Assembly (NCBI RefSeq): GCF_018413605.1
Contig: NZ_JAHCDN010000001.1
Location: 248,001 to 312,000, forward strand
Reading direction: 5' to 3'
DNA length: 64,000 nucleotides
DNA from: Variovorax sp. PCZ-1
GTDB taxonomy: Bacteria; Pseudomonadota; Gammaproteobacteria; Burkholderiales; Burkholderiaceae_C
In this document: positions 51,810 through 60,571 of the stretch, one piece after another
Layout of the letters: every line of letters begins with the position of its first letter
How positions within the stretch are numbered: the stretch's first letter is position 1
Translations under genes and position numbers: made by a program
Notes under the pieces: model-generated
What the model was told of the DNA's origin: nothing
Database searches by the model: none
What the model saw: the letters and a program-made list of their open reading frames with translations, nothing else

Positions 51810-53303
51810 ATGAACGTACCTGTCAACCCTCAATTGCTACGAAAAACAGAGCGCATCGCGCAGATTCTGCAAGCTATGAAGGCTGTTTTGCCTTCGCATG
51901 CGATTCTTCATGCGAATGAAGATACAACGCCCTATGAATGCGATGGGCTTACAGCCTATCGCCAGAGGCCTCTGTGTGTGGTGTTACCCGAAACGTATGA
52001 ACAAATCGCCGCTGTGCTCAAAGCTTGCCATGCGTTGCAAGTGCCAGTGGTCGCGCGCGGCGCAGGCACGGGGCTCTCTGGCGGGGCGATGCCGCATGAG
52101 ATGGGTGTGACGCTTTCTCTCGCTAAATTCAACAAGATTTTGAAGATCGACAAATACAGCCGAACGGCGGTGGTGCAGTGTGGTGTGCGCAATTTGGCGA
52201 TCAGTGAGGCCGCTGCATCGTATGGGCTTTACTACGCACCTGATCCGAGCAGCCAGATTGCTTGCACGATTGGTGGCAATGTGGCGGAGAACTCTGGTGG
52301 TGTGCATTGCTTGAAATACGGCCTCACGCTGCACAACGTGATGAAGGTCAAAGGTTTCACAGTCGATGGCGAACCGGTTGAGTTTGGCTCTGATGCACTT
52401 GATACTGCTGGCCTTGATCTGCTACCCCTGATCGTCGGCTCAGAAGGCATGCTCGCAATCACAACCGAAGTGACGGTGAAGCTCACACCCAAGCCGCAAC
52501 TCGCTCGCTGCATCATGGCCAGCTTTGATGATTTGCGCAAGGCAGGAGATGCGGTGGCTGCGGTGATTGCAGCCGGCATCATCCCCGCAGGCTTGGAGAT
52601 GATGGACAAGCCGATGACGGCAGCCGTGGAAGATTTCGTGCACGCGGGCTACGACTTGAACGCAGAAGCAATTTTGCTCTGCGAGTCCGATGGCACACCA
52701 GAAGAAGTGGAGGAAGAAATTGGCCGCATGTCTGAAGTGCTCAAAGGCGCGGGCGCAACGCAAATCTCAGTGAGCCAAAACGAAGCAGAGCGCTTGAAAT
52801 TCTGGAGTGGCCGCAAAAATGCCTTCCCCGCGAGTGGCCGCATGAGCCCGGATTACATGTGCATGGACAGCACGATTCCACGCAAGCGCCTCGCTGATAT
52901 CTTGCTGGCGATTGCGGAGATGGAAAAGAAATACCAATTACGTTGCGCCAATGTCTTCCATGCAGGCGATGGTAATTTGCATCCGCTGATTTTGTTTGAT
53001 GCGAACGATCCTGATCAACTGCATCGCTGTGAACTTTTCGGTGCAGATATCCTAGAGACCAGTGTCGCCATGGGCGGCACAGTCACAGGTGAGCATGGCG
53101 TTGGCGTTGAGAAACTGAACTCCATGTGTGTGCAATTTTCAGCAGCAGAGAACGAGCAAATGTTTGGCATCAAGCGCGCGTTTGATCCGCTGGGTTTGCT
53201 CAATCCGGGCAAGGTGATCCCGACTTTGAATCGCTGTGCGGAGTATGGAAGAGAGTTAGTTCGCGCTGGCAAGGTCAAGCATCCTGATTTGCCGCGTTTT
53301 TAG
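51810..53303 (+). CDS. FAD-linked oxidase, GlcD-like (glycolate oxidase subunit)
   Basis: A PCMH-type FAD-binding domain (VVARGAGTGLSGGAMP) and an FAD-linked oxidase C-terminal domain with the flavin His pieces HAGDGNLHP and GEHGVGVEK. The 497 residues equal GlcD of E. coli (499), which oxidises glycolate to glyoxylate with GlcE and GlcF. Neither follows here; element B and a convergent class V aminotransferase do. A D-lactate or 2-hydroxy acid substrate is also possible, hence no symbol. An enolase-type enzyme precedes it in the same operon. Confidence 0.83.
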   Translation: MNVPVNPQLLRKTERIAQILQAMKAVLPSHAILHANEDTTPYECDGLTAYRQRPLCVVLPETYEQIAAVLKACHALQVPVVARGAGTGLSGGAMPHEMGVTLSLAKFNKILKIDKYSRTAVVQCGVRNLAISEAAASYGLYYAPDPSSQIACTIGGNVAENSGGVHCLKYGLTLHNVMKVKGFTVDGEPVEFGSDALDTAGLDLLPLIVGSEGMLAITTEVTVKLTPKPQLARCIMASFDDLRKAGDAVAAVIAAGIIPAGLEMMDKPMTAAVEDFVHAGYDLNAEAILLCESDGTPEEVEEEIGRMSEVLKGAGATQISVSQNEAERLKFWSGRKNAFPASGRMSPDYMCMDSTIPRKRLADILLAIAEMEKKYQLRCANVFHAGDGNLHPLILFDANDPDQLHRCELFGADILETSVAMGGTVTGEHGVGVEKLNSMCVQFSAAENEQMFGIKRAFDPLGLLNPGKVIPTLNRCAEYGRELVRAGKVKHPDLPRF

Positions 53304-53321
53304 TTTCTTGGCGCTAAGTGG

Positions 53322-53443
53322 CTTGTGTAAATCGCCAGCGCTGACGCTATCCCACTCCGCGAATGTCCTCCGGCGTGCTGCGCCCACCTCCCCCTTTATT
53401 TCGCTGCGTGGGACAGCATCATCACTGGCGATTTACGCAAGCA
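53322..53443 (+). ncRNA. Stem-loop element B (CCTCC/GGAGG core) downstream of the GlcD-like gene
   Basis: Outer arms 53322-53356 and 53409-53443 pair at 30 of 35 positions, with one more wobble in plus sense or three in minus sense. An inner stem GCGAA (53360-53364) pairs with TTCGC (53401-53405). The loop carries TGTCCTCCGGC (53365-53375) and CCTCCCCCTTTAT (53388-53400). It starts 19 nt past the glcD-like stop. The strand used is not known. Confidence 0.72.
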
Positions 53444-53532
53444 GTTGATTGGTGTGGATAGTTCTGATTTCAACGCGGCAAGGTCTTAGAAGTAGTCTAT
53501 GCAGGAGTGCAAAGACTTCAGCATTCCGATGA

Positions 53533-53638
53533 GGCCTCGGCTGTGATTGGGTTGTTTCTCGCAGCGACATAAAGGAGGAGACGGCGAAGCCGGCGGGGGA
53601 CAGTCGCGGAGGGGAACAGCCCAAGCGCAGCCGAGGCC
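53533..53638 (-). ncRNA. Stem-loop element C (CCTCC/GGAGG core), facing element B
   Basis: Outer arms 53533-53556 and 53615-53638 pair at 21 of 24, plus two wobbles in plus sense. An inner stem GCGAC (53564-53568) pairs with GTCGC (53603-53607). On the minus strand the core reads TGTCCCCCGCCGGC and CTCCTCCTTTAT, matching elements A and B. It begins 22 nt beyond the stop of the class V aminotransferase. With element B it fills most of a 356-nt gap between convergent genes; about 90 nt between them holds nothing clear. Confidence 0.7.
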
Positions 53639-53659
53639 GTGCTAACCAGAAAGAAACCT

Positions 53660-54811
53660 TCAAGCCGCCAAAGGCTGAGCCGTCAAACCAAGTTGATCCA
53701 GCGCATGCGACAAATGCGACACCGTGCGATCCACGTTATGCCACTTGTCGAGACCGAATAAACCAATGCGGAAGGTTTTGAAATCCGCGCCTTCATCGCA
53801 TTGCAGAGGCACACCAGCCGCAGTTTGCAAACCTTGCGCCAAGAATTTTTTGCTGGATTGCAACTCAGGATCGTTGGTGTAGCTCACCACCACGCCGGGC
53901 GCTTTGAAGCCATCGGCTGCCACGCTGTGGATGCCGCGTGATTCAAAGAGGGCGCGAACCTTTGTGCCGAGCTCGATTTGTTCTTCGCGGACTTTTGCAA
54001 AACCATAGAGCTGTGTTTCTTTCATCACGGCGCACAGACGCGTGAGCGCATCCGTGGGCATGGTGGTGTGATAAGCGTGCGCGCCGCTCTCATACGTTTG
54101 CATGATTTGCAGCCATTTCTTCAAGTCGGCGGCAAAGCTGCTGCTTGTGGTGCTATCAATGGCGGAGCGAGCGCGTTCGCTCATCATCACCATGGCGCAG
54201 CAAGGGGAGCTGCTCCAGCCTTTTTGTGGGGCGGAGATGAGCACATCGACACCTGTGGCTTTCATATCGACCCACATCGCGCCAGAGGCAATGCAGTCGA
54301 GCACGAAGAGGCCGCCTACGGCATGCACGGCATCAGCGACTTGTTTGAGGTAGTCATCGGGCAAGACCATGCCGGCGGAGGTTTCGACGTGCGGTGCGAA
54401 GACGACGACGGGTTTGAGTTCGGCGATTTTTGCAACCACTTCTGCTATTGGAGCGGGAGCCCAAGGCTGTTGCACGCCTGAGCGCACGGGGCGAGCTTTC
54501 ATCACGGTGGCCTGAGATGTGATCTTGCCCATATCGATGATCTGCGTCCAGCGGTAGGAGAACCAGCCATTGCGGATGATGATCACAGGTTTGTCACCCG
54601 CGAACTGCCGCGCCACAGATTCCATGCCGAATGTGCCGCTGCCGGGCACGAGGGCGACGCTGTGTGCGTTGTAAACGGTTTTCAGCATGCTGGAGATATC
54701 GCGCATCACGCCGCCGAATTGTTGGCTCATGTGGTTGAGCGAGCGGTCGGTGTAGACCACAGAAAATTCAAGCAGACCGCTGGGGTCAACATTGGGCAGT
54801 AATCCGGGCAT
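53660..54811 (-). CDS. Class V aminotransferase (alanine-glyoxylate/serine-pyruvate type)
   Basis: A 383-residue PLP enzyme. VPGSGTFGMESVARQF is the cofactor loop, DCIASGAMWVDM the Asp strand and SAPQKGWSSSP contains the PLP Lys (near 207). The subgroup catalyses alanine or serine to glyoxylate transfer. Together with the convergent glycolate-oxidase-type gene this suggests glyoxylate use, although the genes are in opposite strands. It ends next to element C. Confidence 0.85.
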   Translation of the reverse strand: MPGLLPNVDPSGLLEFSVVYTDRSLNHMSQQFGGVMRDISSMLKTVYNAHSVALVPGSGTFGMESVARQFAGDKPVIIIRNGWFSYRWTQIIDMGKITSQATVMKARPVRSGVQQPWAPAPIAEVVAKIAELKPVVVFAPHVETSAGMVLPDDYLKQVADAVHAVGGLFVLDCIASGAMWVDMKATGVDVLISAPQKGWSSSPCCAMVMMSERARSAIDSTTSSSFAADLKKWLQIMQTYESGAHAYHTTMPTDALTRLCAVMKETQLYGFAKVREEQIELGTKVRALFESRGIHSVAADGFKAPGVVVSYTNDPELQSSKKFLAQGLQTAAGVPLQCDEGADFKTFRIGLFGLDKWHNVDRTVSHLSHALDQLGLTAQPLAA

Positions 54812-54879
54812 GGTGGGCTCCTCAGTAATTCGTAAGGGGCGATCAGGTTAGCACAGCCTGTGTTTGATTGCACGCGGGC

Positions 54880-55374
54880 TTAACGCGCAGCTTTGAGGCG
54901 CGCACGCGCGGTGGCTAAGCGCTCATCCAAAATCGCACCAAGGAAATCCGCAGAAGCGACGCCCTCGATGCGCGGTGCGAGTTCTTGGCCGGCTTTGTCA
55001 AAGAAGAGCAAGGTGGGTGTGTTGGTGACTTTGAGTGCCGCGCTGAATGCAGAGGGCGTGATGCGTTGGGCTTTGAAATCTAGCAGTGTGCGGCTGCGCT
55101 CATTGATCATGAATTCGTAGGCTGCCACGCCTTCGCTTTGCATAGGGATCAAATAATTTCTTCTCAGCAACTCGCACCAAGGGCAACCGGGGAGGCTGAC
55201 CATGAGCACCAAAGGCTCGCCGTGCGCGTTGGCCTGCGCTGCGGCTTGGCGCAGGTCTGCAGGCCATGGCAAGAGTGGTTTTTGAGTGTCATTTTGGGCT
55301 ATCGCAGGCAAAGAATATGCGCAGAGTGCTACTGTATTTGTAGCGTTTAAGATGAAGACGCGGCGTTCAATCAT
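54880..55374 (-). CDS. Secreted thioredoxin-fold protein (SoxW-like)
   Basis: A 164-residue thioredoxin-like protein with CPWC in LPGCPWCELLRRNY and cis-Pro in NTPTLLFFD. The N-terminus MIERRVFILNATNTVALCAYSLPAIAQ, given as two parts, is a signal peptide ending at AIA-QN; its hydrophobic core is encoded by dispersed-repeat copy 15. The longer frame upstream to 55548 overlaps the preceding gene and is not supported. Start ATG overlaps the hydrolase stop as ATGA. Periplasmic thiol reductase or isomerase role is inferred. Confidence 0.8.
   Translation of the reverse strand: MIERRVFILNATNTVALCAYSLPAIAQNDTQKPLLPWPADLRQAAAQANAHGEPLVLMVSLPGCPWCELLRRNYLIPMQSEGVAAYEFMINERSRTLLDFKAQRITPSAFSAALKVTNTPTLLFFDKAGQELAPRIEGVASADFLGAILDERLATARARLKAAR
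55301..55344 (+). repeat. Dispersed GCTATT repeat, copy 15, in a signal peptide
   Basis: Forward on the plus strand: ATCGCAGGC, AAAGAATATGCGC and TGCTACTGTATTTGTAGC. Read in the reverse sense by the minus-strand gene as ATNTVALCAYSLPAI. Confidence 0.78.
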
Positions 55375-56114
55375 TGTGCGCAATGCAGCAAAATGCCAGC
55401 CAACTCTTTTGGCGCGCTCACCATGGGGTCGTGTCCGGTGTTCATCACCACGAGCTTGGATTTGGGCAGCCAATGCCCATCCCAGGTATCGGCACTGCGA
55501 GCGCGCTCGCGGCTGGCGTTGATCGTGGCCAGGGGCGGATTGACGCAATCAATAAATGTTCGTGGCACGGCACCTAAGCGCGCCATGTCAAACTGCACCG
55601 GATCGGTGTAGGGGCCGAAGGGATGTGGCGTTTGGCGGCGGTTGACCCAAGCGGCATCCTTGCCTTCCAAGCCAAATACGCTAGCATCGGGTGGGGGCAG
55701 GGCATTTAGCGGGTGCGCAGCCGCAGCGGCGGCGCGCGCGATGCGGGTGGCTTCTGGATGTTTATCGCCCCAAGCTTCAGCAGGCTTGGGCACACTGGCA
55801 TCGAGATACACCAGATGGCGAAGACGGGTGGGTTGCGTCGCTATCAAGTGGTCGGCAGCCCCTGTGACCACCATCCCTGCATAGCTGTGGCCAACCAGGA
55901 CCACATCTTGCAATTCTTCCGCTTCGATCAGATTCGCCACATCAGTGATATGCGTTTGGAGCGTGATCTCGCGCGAGAGCAAATGCGCGCGTTCGCCCAC
56001 GCCCGTGAGGGTGACGGCATGTGCTGTGTGCGAGCCAGTGCGCAAAAGCGGCAGTACGCGAGACCAGCACCATGCGCCGTGCCAGGCGCCATGAACCAAA
56101 ACGAAATTTGCCAT
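55371..56114 (-). CDS. Alpha/beta hydrolase, plant-esterase-like subgroup
   Basis: A 247-residue hydrolase with FVLVHGAWHGAWCW (oxyanion region) and GHSYAGMVV (nucleophile Ser near 83), Asp in the DTWDGHWLP region and His in MNTGHDPM. The pattern HGAWHGAWCW recalls salicylate esterase or hydroxynitrile-lyase-type esterases, found in bacteria and plants. Substrate unknown. It precedes the thioredoxin gene with an ATGA overlap. Confidence 0.83.
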   Translation of the reverse strand: MANFVLVHGAWHGAWCWSRVLPLLRTGSHTAHAVTLTGVGERAHLLSREITLQTHITDVANLIEAEELQDVVLVGHSYAGMVVTGAADHLIATQPTRLRHLVYLDASVPKPAEAWGDKHPEATRIARAAAAAAHPLNALPPPDASVFGLEGKDAAWVNRRQTPHPFGPYTDPVQFDMARLGAVPRTFIDCVNPPLATINASRERARSADTWDGHWLPKSKLVVMNTGHDPMVSAPKELAGILLHCAQ

Positions 56115-56160
56115 AAAGAGACTCTCCAGCTGTTATTGTGCTTCCAAACGATAATACGGT

Positions 56161-56637
56161 ATGTTTTTTGATAAAAATCAGCACTTTGGCGGCGTATCTA
56201 TTGCGCGAACAGCTATAAAAATGATAGTTATTGCAGCTGCTCTCACCAGCTGCACGCCCGCTTTTAACTGGCGCGAGGTGGGCTTTGATCAGGCTGGCGT
56301 GACAGCGCTCTTGCCATGTAAACCTGATCGTGGCTCACGTGCCGTGCAGCTGGCTGGGCAGGCCATGCAGATGAGCATGGCGGGCTGTGAGGCAGGTGGT
56401 GCGATGTTTACTGTCTCGCTCGTAGAAGTGCCTGCAAATGCTTTGTTGCAAGCTATTCAAGAGGATTTGAAAGCGAATAGCAAGGCCACACACAGCCGCC
56501 AGCTCGCGCATGGCCGCTTCATCGCGCAGGCCGCGATTTACGGGCAGCCTGCGCAGGGCAGCGATGGCCCGAGCGCTTTTTCATCCCAAGCGGTGGAGAC
56601 GTTTTTGAGCAATCTGAAGATGGTGGGTGCGAAATGA
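56161..56637 (+). CDS. Putative lipoprotein with repeat-encoded signal peptide
   Basis: A 158-residue protein of unknown family. The N-terminus FGGVSIARTAIKMIVIAAALTSC is hydrophobic with a lipobox (LTSC), quoted here in two parts of the run; that whole stretch is dispersed-repeat copy 16. The rest is an alpha/beta-looking soluble domain with two later Cys (LLPCKPDR and MAGCEAGG). Lipid anchoring is inferred. Its stop overlaps the MFS start as ATGA. Confidence 0.65.
   Translation: MFFDKNQHFGGVSIARTAIKMIVIAAALTSCTPAFNWREVGFDQAGVTALLPCKPDRGSRAVQLAGQAMQMSMAGCEAGGAMFTVSLVEVPANALLQAIQEDLKANSKATHSRQLAHGRFIAQAAIYGQPAQGSDGPSAFSSQAVETFLSNLKMVGAK
56188..56228 (+). repeat. Dispersed GCTATT repeat, copy 16, in a lipoprotein signal peptide
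   Basis: Forward orientation, changed at the left: GGCGGC, GTATCTATTGCGCGA and ACAGCTATAAAAATGATAGTT. Read as GGVSIARTAIKMIV. Confidence 0.72.
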
Positions 56638-57920
56638 GTGGGGTAGGCAACACGATCACGCAAGCGCCCCAGGACAAGTTGACGAGCGTGGCAGTCAGTA
56701 TGTCACGCAGCTTGGCGGTGCAAGTATTTCTGGCTTTTGCCTTGGCGTATTTTTTATCGGCCTTGATTCGCGCCATCACAGCCACACTCGCGCCCACGCT
56801 ACGTCTGGAATTTGCGCTCACCGCTGGCGATTTGGGACTGCTGGCCGGAGGGTACTTTTTGGGCTTTGCGCTCACGCAATTGCCACTTGGCCGCTGGCTG
56901 GATCGCTATGGCCCCAAGCGCGTGATTTTGTGTTTCTTGAGCGTGGCGGTGGTGGGTTGCATTGCGTTTGCACTGGCACCGAATTTCGCAGGACTGTTGG
57001 CCGCTCGCGTGCTCTGTGGTGTGGGCGTGAGTGCTTGCTTGATGGCTCCGCTCACTGCGTATCGGCTGTGGTTTGCGCCGCAATCGCAAATGCGCGCCAA
57101 TTCTTGGATGCTGATGACGGGTTCGCTCGGCATGGTGGCCTCCACGCTGCCTGTGCAATGGCTGCTGCCGCAAACGGGTTGGCGCATGCTGTTTGTGGGA
57201 TTGGCCGTTTTAGTGCTGCTCGCCATACTGGTGCTCTGGCTGCGCTTGCCGCGCCCTGAAAAGCCCAAACAAGCATCACAGGAAGGCTTACTCGTAAGCT
57301 ACCTGCCCATTTGGCGGCATCCGTATTTCCAAAGACACTTGTGGATGGGTTTTTTCAGCTATGGCGGTTTGATGGCGATTCAAACGCTGTGGGCGGGGCC
57401 GTGGTTGGTACAGGTCAGTGGCGTGACGCCTGGGCAAGCAGCGCAGGGCTTGTTTTGGCTCAATGTCTGCATGCTCTGCACCTTCTGGACCTGGGGTGCG
57501 ATCAATCCTTGGCTCAACGCGCGCGGTTGGCATGCGGATGCCATGCTTTCGCGCGGCATACCTCTGAGTTTGGCGGTGCTTGCATGGATTTGCTACGCTG
57601 GTGGCGCGGTGCAATGGTGGCATTGGGCCTTGTTTTGTATGGCGTCTAGTTTCATGTCACTGGCGCAGCCGGCAACCGCCATGGCCTTTCCCAAAGAAAT
57701 CGCAGGTCGCGCGCTCAGTGCTTACAACTTGGTGATTTTCTCGGGCACGTTTATCGTGCAGTGGGGTATTGGCATGTTGATTGATCTGGGCAAAAACTGG
57801 GGCTTGAGCACCACAGATGCTTTCCGACTGGCGCTTGGGGTATTCCTGATTTGCTCTACAGCCGGATATTTGCGATTTGTTCTGGATAATCGTGCCATCA
57901 GCACTGTCAAACCCACGTGA
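56634..57920 (+). CDS. MFS transporter, 12-helix
   Basis: A 428-residue major facilitator with about 12 hydrophobic segments and the loop 2-3 motif GRWLDRYGPKRV (motif A). The likely direction (uptake or efflux) is not clear; similarity by eye is to the sugar-phosphate/drug-efflux type of general MFS proteins. It overlaps the lipoprotein gene by four bases and shares a GTGA overlap with the PTS gene that follows, suggesting one transcription unit. Confidence 0.83.
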   Translation: MSGVGNTITQAPQDKLTSVAVSMSRSLAVQVFLAFALAYFLSALIRAITATLAPTLRLEFALTAGDLGLLAGGYFLGFALTQLPLGRWLDRYGPKRVILCFLSVAVVGCIAFALAPNFAGLLAARVLCGVGVSACLMAPLTAYRLWFAPQSQMRANSWMLMTGSLGMVASTLPVQWLLPQTGWRMLFVGLAVLVLLAILVLWLRLPRPEKPKQASQEGLLVSYLPIWRHPYFQRHLWMGFFSYGGLMAIQTLWAGPWLVQVSGVTPGQAAQGLFWLNVCMLCTFWTWGAINPWLNARGWHADAMLSRGIPLSLAVLAWICYAGGAVQWWHWALFCMASSFMSLAQPATAMAFPKEIAGRALSAYNLVIFSGTFIVQWGIGMLIDLGKNWGLSTTDAFRLALGVFLICSTAGYLRFVLDNRAISTVKPT

Positions 57921-58357
57921 ACCATATTCTTATCATCGCCCATGCGCCGCTGGCCTCAGCTTTGAAGGCCTGCGCGCTACATGTGTTCCCAGATTGCAAT
58001 CCGCACGTGTCAGCAATGGATGTGCCGCCTAATATGCCGCCTCAAGAAAGCGTGGCGCAGGCGCGCGTGTTGCTCGCACAACAGGGCTCAGATGCCTTGC
58101 TGCTGACCGATGTGTTTGGCGCCACGCCCAGCAACATCGCCAAGCAACTCACCGATGGCATCCGCACGCGCTTGCTCACGGGCGTGAACCTGCCCATGCT
58201 GCTGCGCGCCGTCACATATCGGCATGAGTCTCTGGATGTGCTCGTGCAACGCGCGCTGGCCGGTGGTTCGCAAGGCGTGATGCAAGTGGCCGTGACTGCT
58301 CCTCAAAATCAAACTCTTAAAAATCATGATTCAAACGACCATCAAAGTCAGCAATAA
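57917..58357 (+). CDS. PTS EIIA component, mannose-type
   Basis: A 146-residue EIIA-Man domain with the active His near residue 9 in IIAHAPLAS and a central LLLTDVFGATPSNIA that is the signature of this family. No EIIB, EIIC or EIID genes are present, so it is a regulatory or orphan phosphoacceptor. GTG start, overlapping the transporter stop. The last 32 bases overlap the HPr gene. Confidence 0.85.
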   Translation: MNHILIIAHAPLASALKACALHVFPDCNPHVSAMDVPPNMPPQESVAQARVLLAQQGSDALLLTDVFGATPSNIAKQLTDGIRTRLLTGVNLPMLLRAVTYRHESLDVLVQRALAGGSQGVMQVAVTAPQNQTLKNHDSNDHQSQQ

Positions 58358-58595
58358 ATTAGGCTTGCATGCCCGAGCGTCTGCAAAACTCACCAAATTA
58401 GCTGGTAGCTTCCCGTGCGAAGTGTGGCTCTCGCGTGGTGAGCGCAAGGTCAATGCCAAATCCATCATGGGTGTGATGATGCTCGCTGCGGGCATCGGCG
58501 TGGATGTGGTGCTGGAGACGAATGGTGATCAAGAGCAGGCTGCATCGGATGCGATCAATGCGCTCTTCGCTGATAAGTTCGGAGAAGGCGAATGA
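58326..58595 (+). CDS. ptsH: HPr phosphocarrier
   Basis: An 89-residue HPr with the active-site His in GLHARASAKL (His 16 or nearby) and a regulatory Ser region KSIMGVMML. It transfers phosphate from EI to EIIA. The ATG at 58326 overlaps the EIIA frame. A Ser site is present, but no HPr kinase is seen in the window. Confidence 0.92.
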   Translation: MIQTTIKVSNKLGLHARASAKLTKLAGSFPCEVWLSRGERKVNAKSIMGVMMLAAGIGVDVVLETNGDQEQAASDAINALFADKFGEGE

Positions 58596-58710
58596 TTGCC
58601 CCCGCGCTCTCCCGCTGCGCGTGGATCGCTGCCCCAAGCTGGAAGAAAGGCTCCAGCGCTGCTTTTGCCGGGGGCGCGTTTCACATTGGGGCGGGCCCGG
58701 CGGTGAAACC

Positions 58711-60447
58711 ATGACCTTTTCCATCCACGGCCTCGCAGTCTCCAGCGGCATCGCCATCGGGCGTGCCGTGCTGGTGGCTTCTGGCCGGGCGGATGTGGCG
58801 CATTACTTCATTGAGCCCGCGCAGGTCGAGGCCGAGCTCGCGCGCGTAAAGGATGCCAAGAACACGGTGGTAGACGAGCTCATTCGCTTGCAGCACAACG
58901 TGGTGATGCGCGAGGCCAAAGATGCCCCTGCTGAGATCGCTGCGCTGATTGATGTGCACATGATGCTCTTGCAAGACCAGACCTTGCAAGATGGTGTGAT
59001 GCATTGGATCACCGAGCGGCATTACAACGCGGAATGGGCGCTGGTGACGCAGATGGAAGTGCTGGCGCGGCAGTTCGATGAGATGGAAGATGAATACCTG
59101 CGTGAGCGCAAGGGCGATCTCGATCAGGTGGTCGAGCGCGTGCTGAAGGTTTTGCAGGGCAAGCCATCTGCTTTGCCGCATGTTACGCCAGGGCAGGCCG
59201 AAGAGGCGGGTTTGATCTTGGTCGCGCATGACCTTTCACCGGCAGACATGCTGCAATTCAAGGACTCGGTGTTTGCGGGTTTCGTGACCGATGTGGGTGG
59301 CAAGACCAGCCACACCGCCATTGTGGCGCGTAGCATGGATATCCCCGCAGTGGTGGGCGCGCGCACGGCCAGCCAACTCATCCAGCAAGACGATGTGATC
59401 ATCATCGATGGTGATGCTGGCGTGATCGTGGTCAATCCCTCGCAGACGATCCTTTTGCAGTACAGGGATCGCCAGCAAATCACGATGCTTGAGCGCGAGC
59501 AACTGCAGCAGCTCAAGCACACACTCACCATCACCCAAGACGCGCAGAAGGTAGAACTTCTGGCCAACATCGAGCGACCAGAAGATGCGGCTGCAGCCTT
59601 AGCCGCTGGTGCAGTGGGCGTAGGTTTGTTTCGCAGTGAATTTCTCTTCATGGGGCGTGCGGGCAAGCTGCCCGATGAGGATGAGCAATACGCCGCTTAC
59701 CGCAAGGCTGTGGAGGGCATGCAAGGCCTGCCAGTAACGATTCGCACCGTGGATGTGGGGGCGGACAAGCCACTGGACGCACAGACGGCGCGCGATGAAT
59801 CACACCTCAATCCAGCCCTCGGTTTGAGAGCCATTCGCTGGTGTTTGGCCGAGCCCGCGATGTTTCGCACGCAGCTCAGAGCCATCTTGCGCGCGGCAGT
59901 GCATGGGCAAATCAATTTATTGATTCCGATGCTCAGCGCGAGCAGCGAAATCACGCTCACACTCAAGCAAATTGAGCTTGCACGACAGGAGCTCGATCAG
60001 CGTGGGATCGCCTATGGCAACGTCAAGCTCGGCGCAATGATCGAGATTCCCGCTGCAGCGATTGCCTTACCTTTATTCTTAAAGCATTTTGATTTTCTCT
60101 CCCTGGGTACGAATGATCTGATTCAGTACACACTGGCGATTGATCGCGCGGATGAATCTGTCGCGCATTTGTACGATCCGCTGCATCCCGCTGTGTTGCA
60201 TTTGATCGCCAACACGATCAAGCAATGCAACGAAGCTGGCAAGGGCGTGAGCGTCTGCGGTGAGATGGCAGGCGATGTGAGCATGACACCATTGCTCTTG
60301 GGCATGGGGCTGCGCTGCTTTTCCATGCACCCGAGCCAGATCCTCGCGGTAAAGAAAGAAGTGCTGGCAGCCAACACGCAACAACTGGCCAAGCTGGCGT
60401 GGAAAGTGCTGCGTAGCGATGATCCGGCATCACTATTAAATAGATAG
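58711..60447 (+). CDS. ptsI: PTS enzyme I (phosphoenolpyruvate-protein phosphotransferase)
   Basis: EI transfers phosphate from PEP to HPr. The N-terminal domain has the active His in GGKTSHTAIVARS and a PEP-binding C-terminal barrel with SLGTNDLIQYTLAIDR and VCGEMAGD. At 578 residues it is usual. The frame runs upstream to 58504 across the HPr gene without support; the ATG at 58711 fits the family. The last codons, SLLNR, and the stop are supplied by dispersed-repeat copy 17. Confidence 0.94.
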   Translation: MTFSIHGLAVSSGIAIGRAVLVASGRADVAHYFIEPAQVEAELARVKDAKNTVVDELIRLQHNVVMREAKDAPAEIAALIDVHMMLLQDQTLQDGVMHWITERHYNAEWALVTQMEVLARQFDEMEDEYLRERKGDLDQVVERVLKVLQGKPSALPHVTPGQAEEAGLILVAHDLSPADMLQFKDSVFAGFVTDVGGKTSHTAIVARSMDIPAVVGARTASQLIQQDDVIIIDGDAGVIVVNPSQTILLQYRDRQQITMLEREQLQQLKHTLTITQDAQKVELLANIERPEDAAAALAAGAVGVGLFRSEFLFMGRAGKLPDEDEQYAAYRKAVEGMQGLPVTIRTVDVGADKPLDAQTARDESHLNPALGLRAIRWCLAEPAMFRTQLRAILRAAVHGQINLLIPMLSASSEITLTLKQIELARQELDQRGIAYGNVKLGAMIEIPAAAIALPLFLKHFDFLSLGTNDLIQYTLAIDRADESVAHLYDPLHPAVLHLIANTIKQCNEAGKGVSVCGEMAGDVSMTPLLLGMGLRCFSMHPSQILAVKKEVLAANTQQLAKLAWKVLRSDDPASLLNR

Positions 60448-60480
60448 CATCTCGCGCAGATTCCATGCCGGCTAAATGCC
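60432..60480 (-). repeat. Dispersed GCTATT repeat, copy 17, at the ptsI 3' end
   Basis: Reverse orientation: ACTATTAAATAGATAGC, ATCTCGCGCAGATTCCAT and GCCGGCTAAATGCC. The first bases form the ptsI C-terminus and its TAG stop. Confidence 0.85.
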
Positions 60481-60571
60481 GAAATAAGCCTAAAGTTGTA
60501 TTGCCATGCGCTGCATGGCTCCGAAATACGCTGTGCTAGCATGACAACAGAACTATTTATTGGTATTCCTG

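Noticed and set aside
55375-55548. Long N-terminal extension of the thioredoxin-like gene
   Set aside because: The extra codons are Arg/Gln-rich coding shadow of the hydrolase; the ATG at 55374 starts a signal peptide and makes an ATGA overlap.
58504-58710. N-terminal extension of ptsI into the HPr gene
   Set aside because: The frame is open, but the family begins at the ATG at 58711, and the extension would overlap the end of ptsH.
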